From Georgenia subflava (GTDB lineage Bacteria > Actinomycetota > Actinomycetes > Actinomycetales > Actinomycetaceae): DNA of 64,000 nt. Positions 36,101 through 44,120 of this stretch are shown in pieces (positions within the stretch are counted from its first letter, which is position 1; every line of letters starts with the position of its first letter). Below the pieces are notes generated by a model. The model ran no database searches. It saw only the letters and a program-made list of their open reading frames with translations, and was not told the DNA's origin. A program made the position numbers and the translations under genes. The DNA lies in contig NZ_VUKD01000003.1 of assembly GCF_009193155.1 (NCBI RefSeq), positions 698,061 to 762,060 of the forward strand, read 5' to 3'.

Positions 36101-36134
36101 CAGCGGCGTGAGGTGTTGACGAGAGGGTGCTGAG

Positions 36135-36785
36135 ATGACACACAACCACGCGGACGTGGTCGATGGGTCGACGCCCGTTCGCCGCGGGCCCGGCCGGCCT
36201 CGGCACGCCGACACCGAGGAACGCGCGTACCGGGCCGTGCTCGAGCTCTTCGGCCAGCGCGGCTGGGCCGGGCTCAGCCTCGACGGCGTCGCCACCCATG
36301 CCGGCATCGGCAAGTCCTCCATCTACCTCCGGTGGAAGGACAAGCGCGACCTGCTGCTCGACGCCCTGCGCGACCTGGAGGCTCACTACGTCACCCCCGA
36401 GGAGACCGAGGGGATGACGCTGCGGGAGTACCTCGTCGCGCACGCGGAGGCGCGCGCGAACCTCTACCTGGGCGAGTACGGACCGGCGGTGTCGCACCTG
36501 CACTCGGCCGCTCTGGCGAACCCGGAGGAGTTCCACGAGATCCGCCAGGAGTCCATCAGCCGGGGAGTCCTCTCCCTCCACGGGCGTATCGAGCGGGCGA
36601 TCAGCTCCGGCGAGCTGCCCGCCGACACGTCGGCGCACCACCTGCTCGACGCGATCGAGGGCGCGATCCTGATCCACGTGCTAGTCAGCTCCCCCAAGCG
36701 GACCGAGGACCTCAAGGCCGGTATCCACGACTACGTCCGGACGCTCGTCGACCTCCAGCTCAAGGCCGTCGGCGCACCGGACTGA
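36135..36785 (+). CDS. TetR/AcrR family transcriptional regulator
   Basis: A 216-residue regulator. The N-terminal helix-turn-helix covers residues 25-70: RAVLELFGQRGWAGLSLDGV, then THAGIGKSSIYLRWKDKRDL. The C-terminal ligand domain is all-helical. ATG 36135 has GAGAGGG about 8 nt upstream. No clear target gene is adjacent; self-regulation through the palindrome at 36087 is likely. Its last codons are the first unit of a 43-bp array. Confidence 0.9.
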   Translation: MTHNHADVVDGSTPVRRGPGRPRHADTEERAYRAVLELFGQRGWAGLSLDGVATHAGIGKSSIYLRWKDKRDLLLDALRDLEAHYVTPEETEGMTLREYLVAHAEARANLYLGEYGPAVSHLHSAALANPEEFHEIRQESISRGVLSLHGRIERAISSGELPADTSAHHLLDAIEGAILIHVLVSSPKRTEDLKAGIHDYVRTLVDLQLKAVGAPD

Positions 36786-36945
36786 GTCCCTGGCGACATC
36801 GGCTCCTGGCGTCGTCGTCGGCCCAGGACTGTCATCGGCTGCGCCCTGGCGACCTCGTCGGCGCCCCCAGGCTGTTCGCGGCTGCCCCCTGGCGACGTCG
36901 TCGGCGCCGCCAGGCCGTCATCGCCTGCGCGCCGGCGGAAGGCGA
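36768..36945. repeat. 43-bp tandem array seeded at the tetR stop
   Basis: Four units start at 36768, 36814, 36857 and 36900. The first (46 bp) contains the last codons and TGA (36783-36785) of tetR; units two and three are each 43 bp, with cores GTCGGCGCCCCCAGGCTGTT and CTGCCCCCTGGCGACGTC. The fourth decays into unrelated sequence before the alkA stop at 36970. Confidence 0.9.
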
Positions 36946-36969
36946 CGCCGCGTCCCCAGGACGCGGGTC

Positions 36970-38040
36970 TCAGAGGTAGGCGGCGGCCGTCCACAGGTGG
37001 GTGACGGCGTACGCGCGCACCGGGCGCCACCTCTCGGCCGTCGCCCTTGCCGCCGCCGCACCCACCCCGCCGAGCGCCCGTCGCAGCACCAGGTCGCCGG
37101 CGGGGAAGGCGTCCCGGTCCCCGAGCACGCGCAGCGCCAGGTAGTCGGCGGTCCAGGGCCCGATGCCGGGCAGGGCGAGCAGTCGGTGCCGGGTCTCGGC
37201 CGGGTCCATGTCCGGTTCGATGGTCAACCCGTCGGCGCACGCGACCGCCAGGGCGTGGACGGTACGGGCCCGGGCGCCAGTCACGCGCACGGCTACGCGC
37301 AGCTGGTCCGGGTCGACGGCAGCGAGCGTCTCCGGTCGCGGGAAAGCCGTCAGACCGCCTGGTGCCGGCGTCCCGAAGGCGGCGACCAGCCGAGCGGTGA
37401 AGGTGCGTGCGGCGGCGAGGGAGACCTGCTGACCGAGCACCGTCGAGACGGCGGCCTCGAACCCGTCCACGTGGCCGAGCACGCGCAGGCCGGGCCGCGC
37501 GGCGACCAGCGGACCGAGGACCGGGTCGTCACCGAGCACGTCCGCGACGGCTGCCGGGTCGTGGTCGAGGTCGAGCCAGCGCCGCACCAGGGCAACGACG
37601 GCCGGCTCGTCGTCGGGGTGAGCCAGGTCCAGGTGGGCGTCGACCCGGTCCTCGCCGAGCCTCACCGACACCACGGCCGGGCCGTGGCCGCCGGGCACGG
37701 TCCGGGTGCTGCGGCCGGCGTCGACGTCGACCACCTCGACGCCCGGCACCGCGTGAGCGGCCAGCGCGGCAAGCGCCGCGTCGACGGCGAACGGCGGAAC
37801 GAGGTCCAGCCACACCCGGCGGCGCACCCGCTGGCCCGGCCCGGGCACGGGTACGGCGTCGTCCTGGACGGCGAACGGCGGGACGCGGTCCAGCCGCACC
37901 CGGTGGTGCACCTGCTCCCCCGGCCCGGGTACGGCGTCGTCCTGGACCGCGTCCGCCGGCCCGGGCACGGCGTCGTCCCGGACCGCGTCCGTCGGCCCGC
38001 TCACCGCAGGTTCCTGGGCCACCGCCCGCGGCCTGCTCAC
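36970..38040 (-). CDS. alkA: DNA-3-methyladenine glycosylase II (AlkA-like)
   Basis: A 356-residue helix-hairpin-helix DNA glycosylase that excises 3-methyladenine and related alkylated bases. The HhH-GPD motif is LLALPGIGPWTADYLALRVL, followed by GDRDAFPAGDLVLRRALG with the catalytic Asp. The N-terminal AlkA beta domain begins at RRRVWLDLVPPFAV; immediately before it lies a second copy of this segment (HHRVRLDRVPPFAV) and further QDDAVPGPG units, an in-frame 84-bp duplication. GTG 38040 overlaps the tag stop (GTGA), but the functional protein might start later. Last gene of an alkylation-repair operon. Confidence 0.88.
   Translation of the reverse strand: MSRPRAVAQEPAVSGPTDAVRDDAVPGPADAVQDDAVPGPGEQVHHRVRLDRVPPFAVQDDAVPVPGPGQRVRRRVWLDLVPPFAVDAALAALAAHAVPGVEVVDVDAGRSTRTVPGGHGPAVVSVRLGEDRVDAHLDLAHPDDEPAVVALVRRWLDLDHDPAAVADVLGDDPVLGPLVAARPGLRVLGHVDGFEAAVSTVLGQQVSLAAARTFTARLVAAFGTPAPGGLTAFPRPETLAAVDPDQLRVAVRVTGARARTVHALAVACADGLTIEPDMDPAETRHRLLALPGIGPWTADYLALRVLGDRDAFPAGDLVLRRALGGVGAAAARATAERWRPVRAYAVTHLWTAAAYL
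37789..38010 (-). repeat. In-frame 84-bp duplication at the 5' end of alkA
   Basis: Two copies of the segment ending in the codons for VPPFAV lie 28 codons apart, and fragments of the same unit (DAVPGPADAVQDDAV) continue upstream. The copy nearest the body of the gene is the family-conserved one. Because 84 is a multiple of three the frame stays open, unlike most other arrays in this window. Confidence 0.85.
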
Positions 38041-38678
38041 GTCGGCGTCCCGTCCGGACGCCACAGGCCCGACGAGCCGCGCCGGTGCGAGCCGAGCAGG
38101 TGGGTGTCCACCATCCCGATCGCCTCCATGAGGGCGTGCACCGTCGTCGGCCCGACGAACGCGAACCCGCGGGCCCGCAACGCCTTGGACAGCGCCACGG
38201 ACTCCGGGCTGGTGGTCGGGATCTCGGCCACGGTGCGTGGGCGCGGGGTGACCGCGGGGCGGAACGACCACACCAGCTGCTCCAGCCCGCCGTCCGCGCG
38301 AAGCTCGACGGTGGCGCGGGCGTTGGTACGGGTGGCGAGGATCTTCGCCCGGTTCCGCACGATCCTGGCATCGCCCATCAGGACCTCGAGGTCGTCGTCG
38401 CTCAGCGCGGCGACCACGTCCGGGTCGAAGTCGTGGAAGACCTCCCGGAAGGCCTCGCGCTTGCGCAGGATGGTCACCCAGGACAGGCCGGCCTGGAAGC
38501 CCTCGAGGCACAGCCGCTCCAGCACCGCCTGCTCGCCGTGCACGGGCAGGCCCCACTCGGTGTCGTAGTACGCGCGCAGCAACGGGTCCGCCGCGGCCCA
38601 TGCCGGGCGCGCCAGACCGTCGTCGCCGACGACTAGGCCGCTGTCGGTCGCCACCTGCGCCGGCTGCTCCCGGCTCAT
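38037..38678 (-). CDS. tag: DNA-3-methyladenine glycosylase I
   Basis: A 213-residue Tag glycosylase. Family landmarks are YYDTEWGLPVHGEQAVLERL, CLEGFQAGLSWVTILRKREA and FVGPTTVHALMEAIGMVDTH, which hold the base-binding pocket and zinc ligands near both ends. It removes 3-methyladenine from DNA. Its start overlaps the ogt stop (ATGA) and its stop overlaps the alkA start (GTGA), so the operon is translated as a coupled unit. Confidence 0.93.
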   Translation of the reverse strand: MSREQPAQVATDSGLVVGDDGLARPAWAAADPLLRAYYDTEWGLPVHGEQAVLERLCLEGFQAGLSWVTILRKREAFREVFHDFDPDVVAALSDDDLEVLMGDARIVRNRAKILATRTNARATVELRADGGLEQLVWSFRPAVTPRPRTVAEIPTTSPESVALSKALRARGFAFVGPTTVHALMEAIGMVDTHLLGSHRRGSSGLWRPDGTPT

Positions 38679-39316
38679 GCCGCCTGCTCCAGGGCGAGCA
38701 GGGTCTGCTTGGCCGCCGGCCCGCCCCGGTAGCCGCCCACCGACCCGTCCGCACGGAGCACCCGGTGGCAGGGGACGACGAGCGGCACCGGGTTCGTCGC
38801 GCAGGCCGACGCGGCGGCCCGCACCGCGAGTGGCCGTCCGGCCGCAGCCGCGAGCTCGGTGTACGTGGCGGTGCGGCCGAAGCCGATCTCCGGCAGGTGG
38901 GCCAGCACCTCACGCCGGAACCCGGTGGCCAGGCGCAGGTCGAGCGCCAGGTCGAACACCCGGCGACGCCCGGCGAAGTACTCCTCGAGCTGCCGGACGG
39001 CGACGTCGAGGCGCTGCGGCGCGTGCAGGATCCTCGGGCTCACCCGCGTCGCGAGCTCGGAGAGCACGGTGGCGTGGTCCTCGACGGCGAAGGCGACCCG
39101 GACGAGGCCGGAGTCCGTGGCGGCGAGCAGGAGCTTCCCGACCGGGCTGTCGAGCGTGCGGTAGGCGACGTCGAGCTCCCCCCGGGCCTGGGCGTCGGCG
39201 ACCAGCCGTGCGTGCAGCCGGTCGAGGTCTGCCTGGGTGACGTCCTGCAGCCCGGCAAGGACGCCGTCGTGCCCCGCACCCGGGGCGAGCGGGTCGTGGG
39301 TCGGGTCCGTGCTCAT
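38675..39316 (-). CDS. ogt: Methylated-DNA-protein cysteine methyltransferase
   Basis: A 213-residue O6-alkylguanine-DNA alkyltransferase. The acceptor cysteine lies in VPLVVPCHRVLRADGSVGGY, with the recognition helix in YTELAAAAGRPLAVRAAASA. The suicide transfer directly reverses O6-methylguanine. An N-terminal part of about 45 residues (VLAGLQDVTQADLDRLHARL) is longer than in minimal Ogt. Start ATG 39316 overlaps the stop of the sigma-factor gene (ATGA). Confidence 0.92.
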   Translation of the reverse strand: MSTDPTHDPLAPGAGHDGVLAGLQDVTQADLDRLHARLVADAQARGELDVAYRTLDSPVGKLLLAATDSGLVRVAFAVEDHATVLSELATRVSPRILHAPQRLDVAVRQLEEYFAGRRRVFDLALDLRLATGFRREVLAHLPEIGFGRTATYTELAAAAGRPLAVRAAASACATNPVPLVVPCHRVLRADGSVGGYRGGPAAKQTLLALEQAA

Positions 39317-39909
39317 CGTGCCTCCAGGGTGGAACGCAGGTGCTGGATGCCGTCGGCCGCAGCCCGGCGGACCGCGGCGGCGCTGCCGCCGATCAGCTGG
39401 GCCACCTCGGCGTAGGGCATGCCGGCGAGATGGTGGTAGGCGATCGCCTCGCGCTGCCGGGCGGTCAGGCCCCGCACGGCGGCCCAGAGCTCGTCGTCGA
39501 CGGTCCCGGGGATACCCAGGTCCGTGGGGACCTCGGGAACCTCGTCGACCGGGACGGCGTGGCGCGCGCGGGCACGGAGGATGTCGACTCCCTTGCGGCG
39601 GGCGATGGTCACCAGCCACGCCTGGACGTTGGCGTCCGCCGGCAGGTCGGGGTAGGCGCGCATCGCGGCGAGGAACGTCTCTGACCACGCGTCGTCTGCG
39701 TCCGCCGGGCCGACGACGGCACGGCAGACCCGCAGCACGGTGGCGGCGTGCTCGGTGACGACCTGCTCGAAGGGCTGCACGTTGGGTAGACGTCCTGGCT
39801 GGGTGGGATGTGAGGTCACGGTAGCCGAGCGCACCGACACCGCCGCCACCGCGGTCGGAGCCACGCAGGTGTCGGCACGCCCTCCTACGACGGCGGTCGA
39901 TGCCACCAT
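39313..39909 (-). CDS. ECF-type RNA polymerase sigma factor
   Basis: A 198-residue sigma-70-family protein. Region 2 includes VCRAVVGPADADDAWSETFL and VQAWLVTIARRKGVDILRAR; region 4 is LTARQREAIAYHHLAGMPYA followed by EVAQLIGGSAAAVRRAA. It opens the operon that continues with ogt, tag and alkA, which suggests that it may direct an alkylation response, although no anti-sigma factor is nearby. The ATG at 39909 lacks a good binding site; a GTG at 39819 would remove 30 low-complexity residues. Confidence 0.85.
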   Translation of the reverse strand: MVASTAVVGGRADTCVAPTAVAAVSVRSATVTSHPTQPGRLPNVQPFEQVVTEHAATVLRVCRAVVGPADADDAWSETFLAAMRAYPDLPADANVQAWLVTIARRKGVDILRARARHAVPVDEVPEVPTDLGIPGTVDDELWAAVRGLTARQREAIAYHHLAGMPYAEVAQLIGGSAAAVRRAAADGIQHLRSTLEAR

Positions 39910-39969
39910 GTCTCGGCCCGCTGTCCCGCCGCCGGCTCGACCGGAGCCGTCGCGGTACCGGCGACCGGC

Positions 39970-41364
39970 TCAGAGGTTGATGGTGCCGCTCGCCAGACCG
40001 CGGGCCGACTCGAGCAGGGCCTCGCTCAGGGTCGGGTGGGTGTGGACGGTGCGGGAGATCTGCTCGGCGGTAAGACCCCAGCGCTGGGCGAGGCTCAGCT
40101 CGGGCAGCAGCTCGGAGACGTCCGGGCCGATGAGGTGCCCGCCCAGCAGCCTGCCGTCGCCGTCGGCCACGAGCTTGACGAACCCGCGGGGCTCGGCGAG
40201 CCCGTGCGCCTTGCCGTTGGCGGTGAACGGGAACCGCGACACCCTCAGCTCGGCCGTCTCGGCCCGTGCCTGGGCCTCGGTGAGGCCGAAGCTGGCGACC
40301 TGCGGCTGGCAGAAGGTGGCCCGGGGCATCATGCGGTAGTCGCCCATGGGAGTCGTCGGGGCACCGGCGATGGTCTCGGCCGCCACGACGCCCTGCGCAC
40401 CGGCGACGTGGGCGAGCTGGAGCTTCGCCGTGACGTCCCCGATGGCGAACAGGTGCGGCACGGAGGTGCGCAGGTGGTCGTCGACGGCGATCGCGCCGCG
40501 CGCGAGCGTCACCCCGGTGGTCTCCAGCCCGAAGCCGTCCACGCGCGGGGCGAACCCGACGGAGACGAGGACCCGGTCGGCCGCAAGCTGCACCGGCCGC
40601 CCGTCGGAGCCGGTGCCGGTGACGTGGACGCCGTCGCCGCGGTCGTCGACGCCGGTCACCGCGGTGCCGGTCAGGACCCGCACGCCGAGCCCGGTGAGCT
40701 GGCGCTCGAGCTCGACGGCGACGTCGGCGTCCTCGTTGGGCAGGACGTGGTCGAGGTACTCCACAACCGTGACGGCCACGCCGTAGTTGGCCAGGATGTA
40801 GGCGAACTCGACCCCGATGGCGCCGGCGCCGATGATGACGATCGACTCCGGCAGGTCGCGGCTGAGGATCTGCCGCTCGTAGGTGACGACGTTCTCGCTG
40901 AGCACCACACCCGGGAGCAGCCGGACGCTCGCCCCGGTGGCGATGATCGCGTTGTCGAAGGTCACCGTCTGGGTGCCGCCGTCGACGAGCTCGACCCCGA
41001 GGGTGTGCGCGTCCTGGAAGGTCCCCCGGCCGTAGAGCTGCTCGACGTGGTTCTTGGCGAGCAGGTGGTGCACGCCGTTCACCCGGTCCGCGGCGAGGGT
41101 CCGGCTGCGGTCGAAGGCGGCGCCGTAGTCGAAGGTGACGTCTCCCGACATGCCGAACGTGTCCGCCTGGTGGGTGAAGATGTGCGCGAGCTCGGCGTTC
41201 CGCAGCAGCGCCTTGGACGGGATGCACCCGACGGACAGGCACACCCCGCCCCAGAAGCGCTCCTCGACGACGGCGACGCGCAGACCGAGCTGGGCCGCCC
41301 GGATCGCGGCGACGTAGCCGCCGGGCCCGGCGCCCAGGACGACGACGTCGTGGTGCGTGGTCAC
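39970..41364 (-). CDS. lpd: Dihydrolipoyl dehydrogenase
   Basis: A 464-residue flavoprotein disulfide reductase. FAD motif VLGAGPGGYVAA is at residues 9-20, the redox pair is CLSVGC (Cys42, Cys47) in GGVCLSVGCIPSKAL, the NAD site is IIGAGAIGVEFA, and the C-terminal HTHPTLSEALLE supplies the catalytic His-Glu pair. It is the E3 subunit shared by 2-oxoacid dehydrogenase complexes. The rest of any such complex is not in the window. The N of the usual CLNVGC is Ser here, a minor change. GTG start. Confidence 0.92.
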   Translation of the reverse strand: MTTHHDVVVLGAGPGGYVAAIRAAQLGLRVAVVEERFWGGVCLSVGCIPSKALLRNAELAHIFTHQADTFGMSGDVTFDYGAAFDRSRTLAADRVNGVHHLLAKNHVEQLYGRGTFQDAHTLGVELVDGGTQTVTFDNAIIATGASVRLLPGVVLSENVVTYERQILSRDLPESIVIIGAGAIGVEFAYILANYGVAVTVVEYLDHVLPNEDADVAVELERQLTGLGVRVLTGTAVTGVDDRGDGVHVTGTGSDGRPVQLAADRVLVSVGFAPRVDGFGLETTGVTLARGAIAVDDHLRTSVPHLFAIGDVTAKLQLAHVAGAQGVVAAETIAGAPTTPMGDYRMMPRATFCQPQVASFGLTEAQARAETAELRVSRFPFTANGKAHGLAEPRGFVKLVADGDGRLLGGHLIGPDVSELLPELSLAQRWGLTAEQISRTVHTHPTLSEALLESARGLASGTINL

Positions 41365-41484
41365 CGTCGAAGATTAGGGGACGGCGACGTCGCGCGAAGG
41401 AGTTTCCTGAGCGGCCCCGCTCGGGTGCCGGCGAGCTGCCGGGCGGGAGTCTCCCCTCGGTGCCCTCCGCCGCACGGACGGCGG

Positions 41485-41736
41485 TCAGCCCTGCACGACG
41501 GGATAGATCTCGTCGGCGACGAGGCCGTGCGCCTCGCGGTGCACGGCGTGCGCCGTCTCGGCGTCGGGGGCGTCGACGAGGCAGAAGATCTTGCCGGCGT
41601 CGATGTCGAGCCAGTACTTGAGGTACCTGGTGCTGTACTTCTCCTGCACCTTCAGGTCGGCCTGGTGAGCCTGGGCGACCGCTGTGGCGTCGGCGCCGTC
41701 GGGAACGGTGCGGTGAACATCCATGAAGAGCGGCAT
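41485..41736 (-). CDS. DUF4242 (SCO4226-like) protein
   Basis: An 83-residue ferredoxin-fold protein, MPLFMDVHRTVPDGADATAV, with KIFCLVDAPDAETAHAVHRE in the middle. It matches the DUF4242 family whose Streptomyces member SCO4226 is a nickel-binding protein; His and Cys positions are compatible with metal binding, which is not proven here. ATG 41736 has GGAGG 5-6 nt upstream. It lies 53 nt downstream of the BTAD regulator on the same strand, a recurrent pairing in actinomycetes. Confidence 0.85.
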   Translation of the reverse strand: MPLFMDVHRTVPDGADATAVAQAHQADLKVQEKYSTRYLKYWLDIDAGKIFCLVDAPDAETAHAVHREAHGLVADEIYPVVQG

Positions 41737-41789
41737 GACTACCTCCTCGGTGCTGCACCGGGATGGCTCTCACCCCGGTACGCCCCACG

Positions 41790-43562
41790 CTAGGAAGCGG
41801 CCGTTCCCGCGGCGTTCCCCGCAGCGCCCGGGGTGCTCGACGGGTGCGCCGACCACCTGGCGGCCGCGCGTCGGCAGCGGGTCGCCTCCCGGGGACGGCC
41901 GGCCGCCTCGAAACCGGTCGCGGCGCGCTCGAGCAGACCGGCGACGACGGCGACGTCCCCTCCGTCGGCGTGGTCGAGGTGGGCCCGTGCCTCGAGCACG
42001 GCCGCGTGCCACGGCCCGCCGGTCCACATCCGCGAGACCCGCTCGGCGTCGGCGAGGTAGATCCGGCCGCGGGCCGTCTCACGGGTCTGGGCGCACACCC
42101 GCGCGGCCGCCACCCGCAACGCCATGGCGCACGGCTCGCACATCGCCAGCTCGCCGATCTCCGCCTCGGCCTCGGCGAGCACGGCGGCGCCCTGTCCCGG
42201 TGGCGCGCTCTCGAGCAGACCGCCGTAGACGCACGGCAGGAGGTGCTCCGGGATCGCGCTGCGACGCGCCAGCCCGAGCGCCCGGCGGTGCGCGCGGCCG
42301 GCTGCGTCGTGGTCGTGCTGGCGGGCGGCCAGGTGAGCCAGGCGCGCCGCCGAGAGCGCACGACCGGTGATCGCGTCGGCCGGCCAGGACCGCTCGGCCA
42401 CGGTCAGGTCGGCGTGCACGCGAGCCGGATCGTCGTCGGCGAGCAGTCCCGCCTCGCCGCGCAGCAGCAGCCCGAGCGCGCGGGCCTGCGGGGCAGCGAG
42501 CCGCTCGCCGTCGTCGATCATCTGCTCCGCGAGCCGGCCGACGGCGTCGGTACCGTCCTGCTCACCGAGCGCGAACTCGCTCATGCACATGTTGGCGTCG
42601 AACAGGAACGGTGCGAGCTCCGGGGTGCTGGTGAGCGTGGCGAGGAACTCGCGCGCGAAGTCCTCCTGCCAGGAGCCGCGAGCGTAGGCGACCAGGCCGA
42701 GGATCTCGCTCGCCTCGGTCAGCTCCCCCGCCAGCCCGGCGTCCACGGCCAGCGCCCGCACCTCGAGCGCGGTCCGCTCGGCCTCGGCGAGGTCCGCCCG
42801 CTCGCGGTGCACCGCTGCCCAGACGAGCAGCGCCCGCGCCCGCTCCGCCGGCGTCGGGGCCGGCGCGGAGTCCATGGCCAGGACCTGCTCGTAGACGGCG
42901 ACGGTCTCCCGTCCCGGTGAGATGCCCAGCTCGGTGCGCAACGCGGTCCGCAGCTCGCCGAACTGCCGGATCGCGGCCGACCGGTCACCGTCGGCGAGGT
43001 GCGCGCGGATGATCTCGCGGTGCGCCCGCTCGTCCGTGGGGTCCTCGACGACGAGCCGGCCCCAGAGCCGTCCGCCGGCGAGGGTCCGGAGGTAGAGGGA
43101 GCGCAGGCGGTCCCGCTCGGCGTCGCACCACGGTGCGTACGGGTCCTCGGGCAACAGGTCGCCCCCATAGAGCGCGGCGGCGGTCCGGCAGGCCGTCTCG
43201 TCCGCGTCGCGCAGGGCGGCGGTGGCCGCGGCCGTGAAGTCGGCGACGTCGGAGCGCACCCGGTGCCCCGGCGCCAGCGCCACCGAGCCGTCGGCCAGGA
43301 CGACGCCGTCCGGTACGCCGAGCAGGCGGCGGGCGTGGAAGGCGGCCTTGCGGACCCTGGCCCCGCCGGTGTCGGGGTCGCCCTCGGGCCACAGGGCCTC
43401 CATCACCTGTTCCCTGGGCAGACGGTGGCGCGGGGCCAGGACGAGGAGCTTGACGAGCTCGGTGGCCTTGCGCCGGTGCCACGCGGAGTCAGGGATCGGC
43501 CGCCCGCCGACGGTGACCGAGAAGTCACCGAGGAGGTGGATGGAGAGCGGGACGCCGTCCAT
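41790..43562 (-). CDS. BTAD-domain (SARP/AfsR-like) transcriptional regulator
   Basis: A 590-residue protein. Residues 5-95 are a winged-helix DNA-binding domain (IHLLGDFSVTVGGRPIPDSA, then KATELVKLLVLAPRHRLPRE); residues about 98-245 are the bacterial transcriptional activation domain (DVADFTAAATAALRDADE ... ELGISPGRETVAVYEQVL). The remaining 340 residues are Ala/Leu-rich helical repeats of TPR type. No ATPase domain separates the parts, so it is shorter than AfsR. It probably controls the DUF4242 gene behind it. A 41-bp palindrome lies 97 bp upstream of its start. Confidence 0.9.
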   Translation of the reverse strand: MDGVPLSIHLLGDFSVTVGGRPIPDSAWHRRKATELVKLLVLAPRHRLPREQVMEALWPEGDPDTGGARVRKAAFHARRLLGVPDGVVLADGSVALAPGHRVRSDVADFTAAATAALRDADETACRTAAALYGGDLLPEDPYAPWCDAERDRLRSLYLRTLAGGRLWGRLVVEDPTDERAHREIIRAHLADGDRSAAIRQFGELRTALRTELGISPGRETVAVYEQVLAMDSAPAPTPAERARALLVWAAVHRERADLAEAERTALEVRALAVDAGLAGELTEASEILGLVAYARGSWQEDFAREFLATLTSTPELAPFLFDANMCMSEFALGEQDGTDAVGRLAEQMIDDGERLAAPQARALGLLLRGEAGLLADDDPARVHADLTVAERSWPADAITGRALSAARLAHLAARQHDHDAAGRAHRRALGLARRSAIPEHLLPCVYGGLLESAPPGQGAAVLAEAEAEIGELAMCEPCAMALRVAAARVCAQTRETARGRIYLADAERVSRMWTGGPWHAAVLEARAHLDHADGGDVAVVAGLLERAATGFEAAGRPREATRCRRAAARWSAHPSSTPGAAGNAAGTAAS

Positions 43563-43658
43563 CTACCGACGATAGCAACGCCCACCCGGGCGACCGAGGC
43601 GCCCACGAGATCGAAGAGAACGGCGTACGCCGGGCCGGAGGGAGCCGGGTCACGCGAT

Positions 43659-43699
43659 GCCGAAGGGTTCGTACCGATATCCGGTACAAACCCTTCGGC
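43659..43699. repeat. 41-bp near-perfect palindrome
   Basis: The left half GCCGAAGGGTTCGTACCG and right half CGGTACAAACCCTTCGGC pair over 18 of 19 positions (mismatch only at 43670/43688), around the centre near 43679. It would form an 18-bp stem with a 5-nt centre. No T-run follows. It could be an operator for a dimeric regulator, or an interspersed palindromic element of the REP type. It is upstream of both divergent genes. Confidence 0.85.
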
Positions 43700-43750
43700 T
43701 CGGTCGCGGGGCCTGGGCGTCAGAGGACGGTGCCCGAGCCCACGTCGGCT

Positions 43751-43912
43751 GCCGTCAGGCGGCCGCGAGTCGCCAGCTGCCCCGCAGTCCGGCGCCAAGC
43801 ACCCACGGGTCCACCGGCAGGCGCACGCCAGACCCCCGTCAGGCGCCCGCGAGACCACCGGCAGGCGTCTGCGAGACCCCCGGTCAGGCGCCCACGGGAC
43901 CGCCGGCGCACG
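43751..43912. repeat. 22-24-bp degenerate tandem array
   Basis: Units of the type CCGTCAGGCGCCCGCGAGAC and ACCGGCAGGCGTCTGCGAG alternate for about 160 bp. Copies differ at 3-6 positions. It does not touch a gene end, unlike most other arrays in the window. Confidence 0.8.
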
Positions 43913-44120
43913 CCGGGGGGCGCCGCGAGCTCGGGGCCAGAAAGGCGTTGTCGGGGGTCGCGCGGGCGTGCTTGGCTCGACCATGTCGCCAAATGACTCG
44001 ACCTGGGCGCCGACGGCCATCTGAGGTCGGCCGCGGGTCGATGTCGATCCGGCGCTCCCCCGTTCAACGGATGGGTAGAGGGACGCACCCGGCGCCCTTG
44101 AGGAACGAAGGAGAAACATC

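Larger units (their letters stand above)
43563..44120. other. Divergent 558-bp intergenic region with palindrome and repeats
   Basis: This stretch separates the BTAD regulator and the YCII gene, both reading away from it, and contains no supported gene. It holds the 41-bp palindrome (43659-43699) and a 22-24-bp degenerate array (43751-43912). The last 100 bp before the YCII gene are less repetitive and must hold its promoter; AAGGAG at about 44109 is its ribosome binding site. Confidence 0.7.

Noticed and set aside
38675..39909. An Ada-type regulator for the alkylation operon
   Set aside because: The alkyltransferase lacks the N-terminal Ada zinc domain and AraC helix-turn-helix; only a sigma factor is present.
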